A stretch of DNA of 64,000 nt from Zoogloeaceae bacterium (GTDB taxonomy: Bacteria; Pseudomonadota; Gammaproteobacteria; Burkholderiales; Rhodocyclaceae). The position numbers and the translations under genes are program-made. Within the stretch, counting starts at the first letter, position 1. Each line of letters begins with the position of its first letter. The notes beneath the pieces are model-generated. The model was not told where the DNA came from. It did not search any database and was given only the letters and a program-made list of their open reading frames with translations. Positions 62,523 to 64,000 of the stretch are shown here, in pieces. The DNA lies in contig JAITSU010000002.1 in assembly GCA_031287525.1 (NCBI GenBank), forward strand, positions 22,735 through 86,734, written 5' to 3'.

Positions 62523-64000
62523 CTAGGGGTGTAGCGTACTGCCAGATGGCACCTTCGGGGAAGAAACTTTGTCCTGATTTTCTTGTTCCGCTTTGGCAGT
62601 CCGCTTCAGTTCGCGCTCAATGTCGAAAACGTGGGCGTTTTTGCTGTCCAGTTGCCGCGCGCGCTCAAGGTGCTCCCGCGCCAGATCAAATTTGCCAAGC
62701 AAGCGCAAAACCGGCATCAACAGAATATGCGCCTCGGCATCTTCATGAAGGCGCAGCGCCTCGTTCAGAAATGTTTCTGCTTTTTCCAGGTCTGGAGTGG
62801 TTTGAGCAATGAAAATTCCTGTTATCTGATTGAGTTCCGCGCGTGTTTTTGGGGTTATATTCGGGTTTTCGAGCGCAGCGGCAAACAGTTTGATTGCCTC
62901 ATGGTGTGGCATACGACATTCTTGCATGAACTGGCAGAGGGAAAAAGTGTTGAGAACATTAATCGTAGCGGGCGTAATCGGATGTTCACGCAATCTTTGT
63001 TCAAACTCACGAACCAGGGCAGGATCGGGCGTTTCGTTCTGTTGATAGGCAAGGAGGATCAAAAAATACCATGCGGAATTATCGGCTCTGTAAGAGACAC
63101 GGGCTTTTTGCAGGCGCTGTTTTGCCAGACCGACATAGCGAATATCTTTTGTCTGATAAAAAATTTTGCTATAAATAAACCCTAACTCAAGATTTGCCCG
63201 GTCAGACATCGGATGAGTTTCAGCTTCGAAAGTGGCATGTGTCAGAGGGTCTGACCAGATGGTTGCGCGCTGCCAGGTAATAAAGCCGCACAATGCCACG
63301 AATGCGCCCGTGACCAGGAAGGCGAAGGGGCGGATTTTTGGTGTGGCGCGCAAAAGCAGACAGGGGAGCAGCACCAGAAAGCCAAGCGTGGCGAAGTAGT
63401 TACGGTGCTCATGCACGAGTTCCAGGCTGAATACCGTAGACTCCAGCGCGTGGCTGATGAGAAACCAACCCCAGGCAAAAAGCCACAAGGGGGATTTTTT
63501 TCTGACGAGAAACGTCGCAACCGTAATGCCGATCAGCCCCGCAACGGAGAGCAGGGTTGTGTAAGGCTGCAACAAGCCTTGCGAAATCAGAAAATCGTCA
63601 TGGTACAAAGCCAGTTCGGAGAGCGAGGGAAGAAAAAAGAGGCGCAGGTAATAGAACATTACCCGGCTTTCCGTCAGTACCCGTTCGGTCAGGGTGAAGT
63701 CGCGGTTATAAAAATTTTCCGGGGCAAGATAGGGGGGCAACAGAAAGAGCAGGGTCAGCAAGCCCAGACCGCAACTGCCCCAGATGAGTTGCCGGAGTGT
63801 TACTGCCCCCAGCCGAACGGCTTGCCCCTTGTGGTTCTGACCTTTGAAAATCAACAGTTCCATCCAGATGATGAGCGGGATAAACAGCAAGCCGGATTCT
63901 TTGCTGAATACGGACGCGATGAGACACAAGAGGATAGCCAGCCCGGTCAAGCCATTCTGAAACGGGGAAAAATGCCGGGGGGACGAGCGCCATGCCGCGT
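62523..64000 (-). CDS. Membrane glycosyltransferase-like TPR protein, 5' partial
   Basis: Open to the right edge of the window (reading ...WRSSPRHFSPFQNGLTGLAILLCL in from base 64000), so the N-terminus is missing. Multiple TM helices with FSKESGLLFIPLIIW and STVFSLELVHEHRNYFATLGF match the TMTC/O-mannosyltransferase-like family. From about base 63250 on, the C-terminal third is TPR-like (LEKAETFLNEALRLHEDAEAHILLMPVLRLLGKFDLAREHLERARQL). A likely partner of the GT2 synthase. Confidence 0.82.
   Translation of the reverse strand, partial: AAWRSSPRHFSPFQNGLTGLAILLCLIASVFSKESGLLFIPLIIWMELLIFKGQNHKGQAVRLGAVTLRQLIWGSCGLGLLTLLFLLPPYLAPENFYNRDFTLTERVLTESRVMFYYLRLFFLPSLSELALYHDDFLISQGLLQPYTTLLSVAGLIGITVATFLVRKKSPLWLFAWGWFLISHALESTVFSLELVHEHRNYFATLGFLVLLPCLLLRATPKIRPFAFLVTGAFVALCGFITWQRATIWSDPLTHATFEAETHPMSDRANLELGFIYSKIFYQTKDIRYVGLAKQRLQKARVSYRADNSAWYFLILLAYQQNETPDPALVREFEQRLREHPITPATINVLNTFSLCQFMQECRMPHHEAIKLFAAALENPNITPKTRAELNQITGIFIAQTTPDLEKAETFLNEALRLHEDAEAHILLMPVLRLLGKFDLAREHLERARQLDSKNAHVFDIERELKRTAKAEQENQDKVSSPKVPSGSTLHP

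Overview
The window is about 64 kb of GC-rich, gene-dense chromosome from a Gram-negative bacterium, most likely a betaproteobacterium. The grounds are the gene order FmdB - DUF502 - aspS - nudB, the order 5-FCL / slt / NDUFA9-like reductase / cca, EF-P with Arg32 next to earP, the type IV pilus genes pilB-pilC-pilD together with a PilL/ChpA-type hybrid kinase, and glnK-amtB with sigma54/NtrC signals. I cannot place it to genus. No rRNA operon, CRISPR array, phage or insertion sequence is visible. The one clear mobile element is a group II intron.

Layout. 1-5.3 kb: the 3' part of a PilL/ChpA chemotaxis-type kinase, an M20 amidohydrolase and an LTXXQ (Spy-like) periplasmic protein. 5.4-8.3 kb: a tRNA-Gly(CCC) gene split by a 2.7 kb group II intron that itself carries a second, intact tRNA-Gly(CCC). 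8.3-13.3 kb (minus strand): a QseG-like lipoprotein, a GlrK-like kinase that has lost its phospho-accepting His, a NodI-type ABC ATPase, a hydrolase, a 2Fe-2S ferredoxin and an FHA protein. 13.3-24 kb: ttcA, a MidA-type methyltransferase, cca, slt, 5-FCL, a repeat-rich gap, a DUF5397-VapD pair with a broken VapD, and a TacA/TacT-like toxin-antitoxin pair. 24.6-31 kb: patB/malY, ilvA, and a PhnD-like binding protein with a membrane GGDEF-EAL protein. 31.2-35.3 kb: two tRNA-Lys genes with a very basic small ORF, rlmI, clcA, and a NodJ-type permease stranded 23 kb from its ATPase. 35.3-46.7 kb (minus): amtB-glnK, nudB-aspS-DUF502-fmdB, pilD-pilC-pilB, a CorC-like protein and ypjD. 46.8-53.4 kb: ffh, three DUF805 genes in repeated units marked by ffh and efp fragments, then efp-earP. 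53.4-64 kb: a fused membrane/spermidine-synthase-like protein, an AlbA_2/Schlafen-type regulator, and a glycan or glycolipid cluster (two glycosyltransferases, two methyltransferases, a UPF0104 membrane protein, and a membrane-TPR protein running off the end).

The most unusual object is the split tRNA. The intron's EBS1 and EBS2 candidates match the interrupted tRNA-Gly(CCC) perfectly. The tRNA-Gly(CCC) it carries differs from the target by one compensatory base pair in the anticodon stem, and this pair falls exactly in IBS2 and the first 3'-exon base. That looks like an intron carrying a target-resistant rescue copy of the gene it disrupts. Other notable points are the H-to-Q GlrK with no response regulator nearby, the ffh/efp-flanked amplification, the VapD 5' deletion and the separated NodI/NodJ pair.
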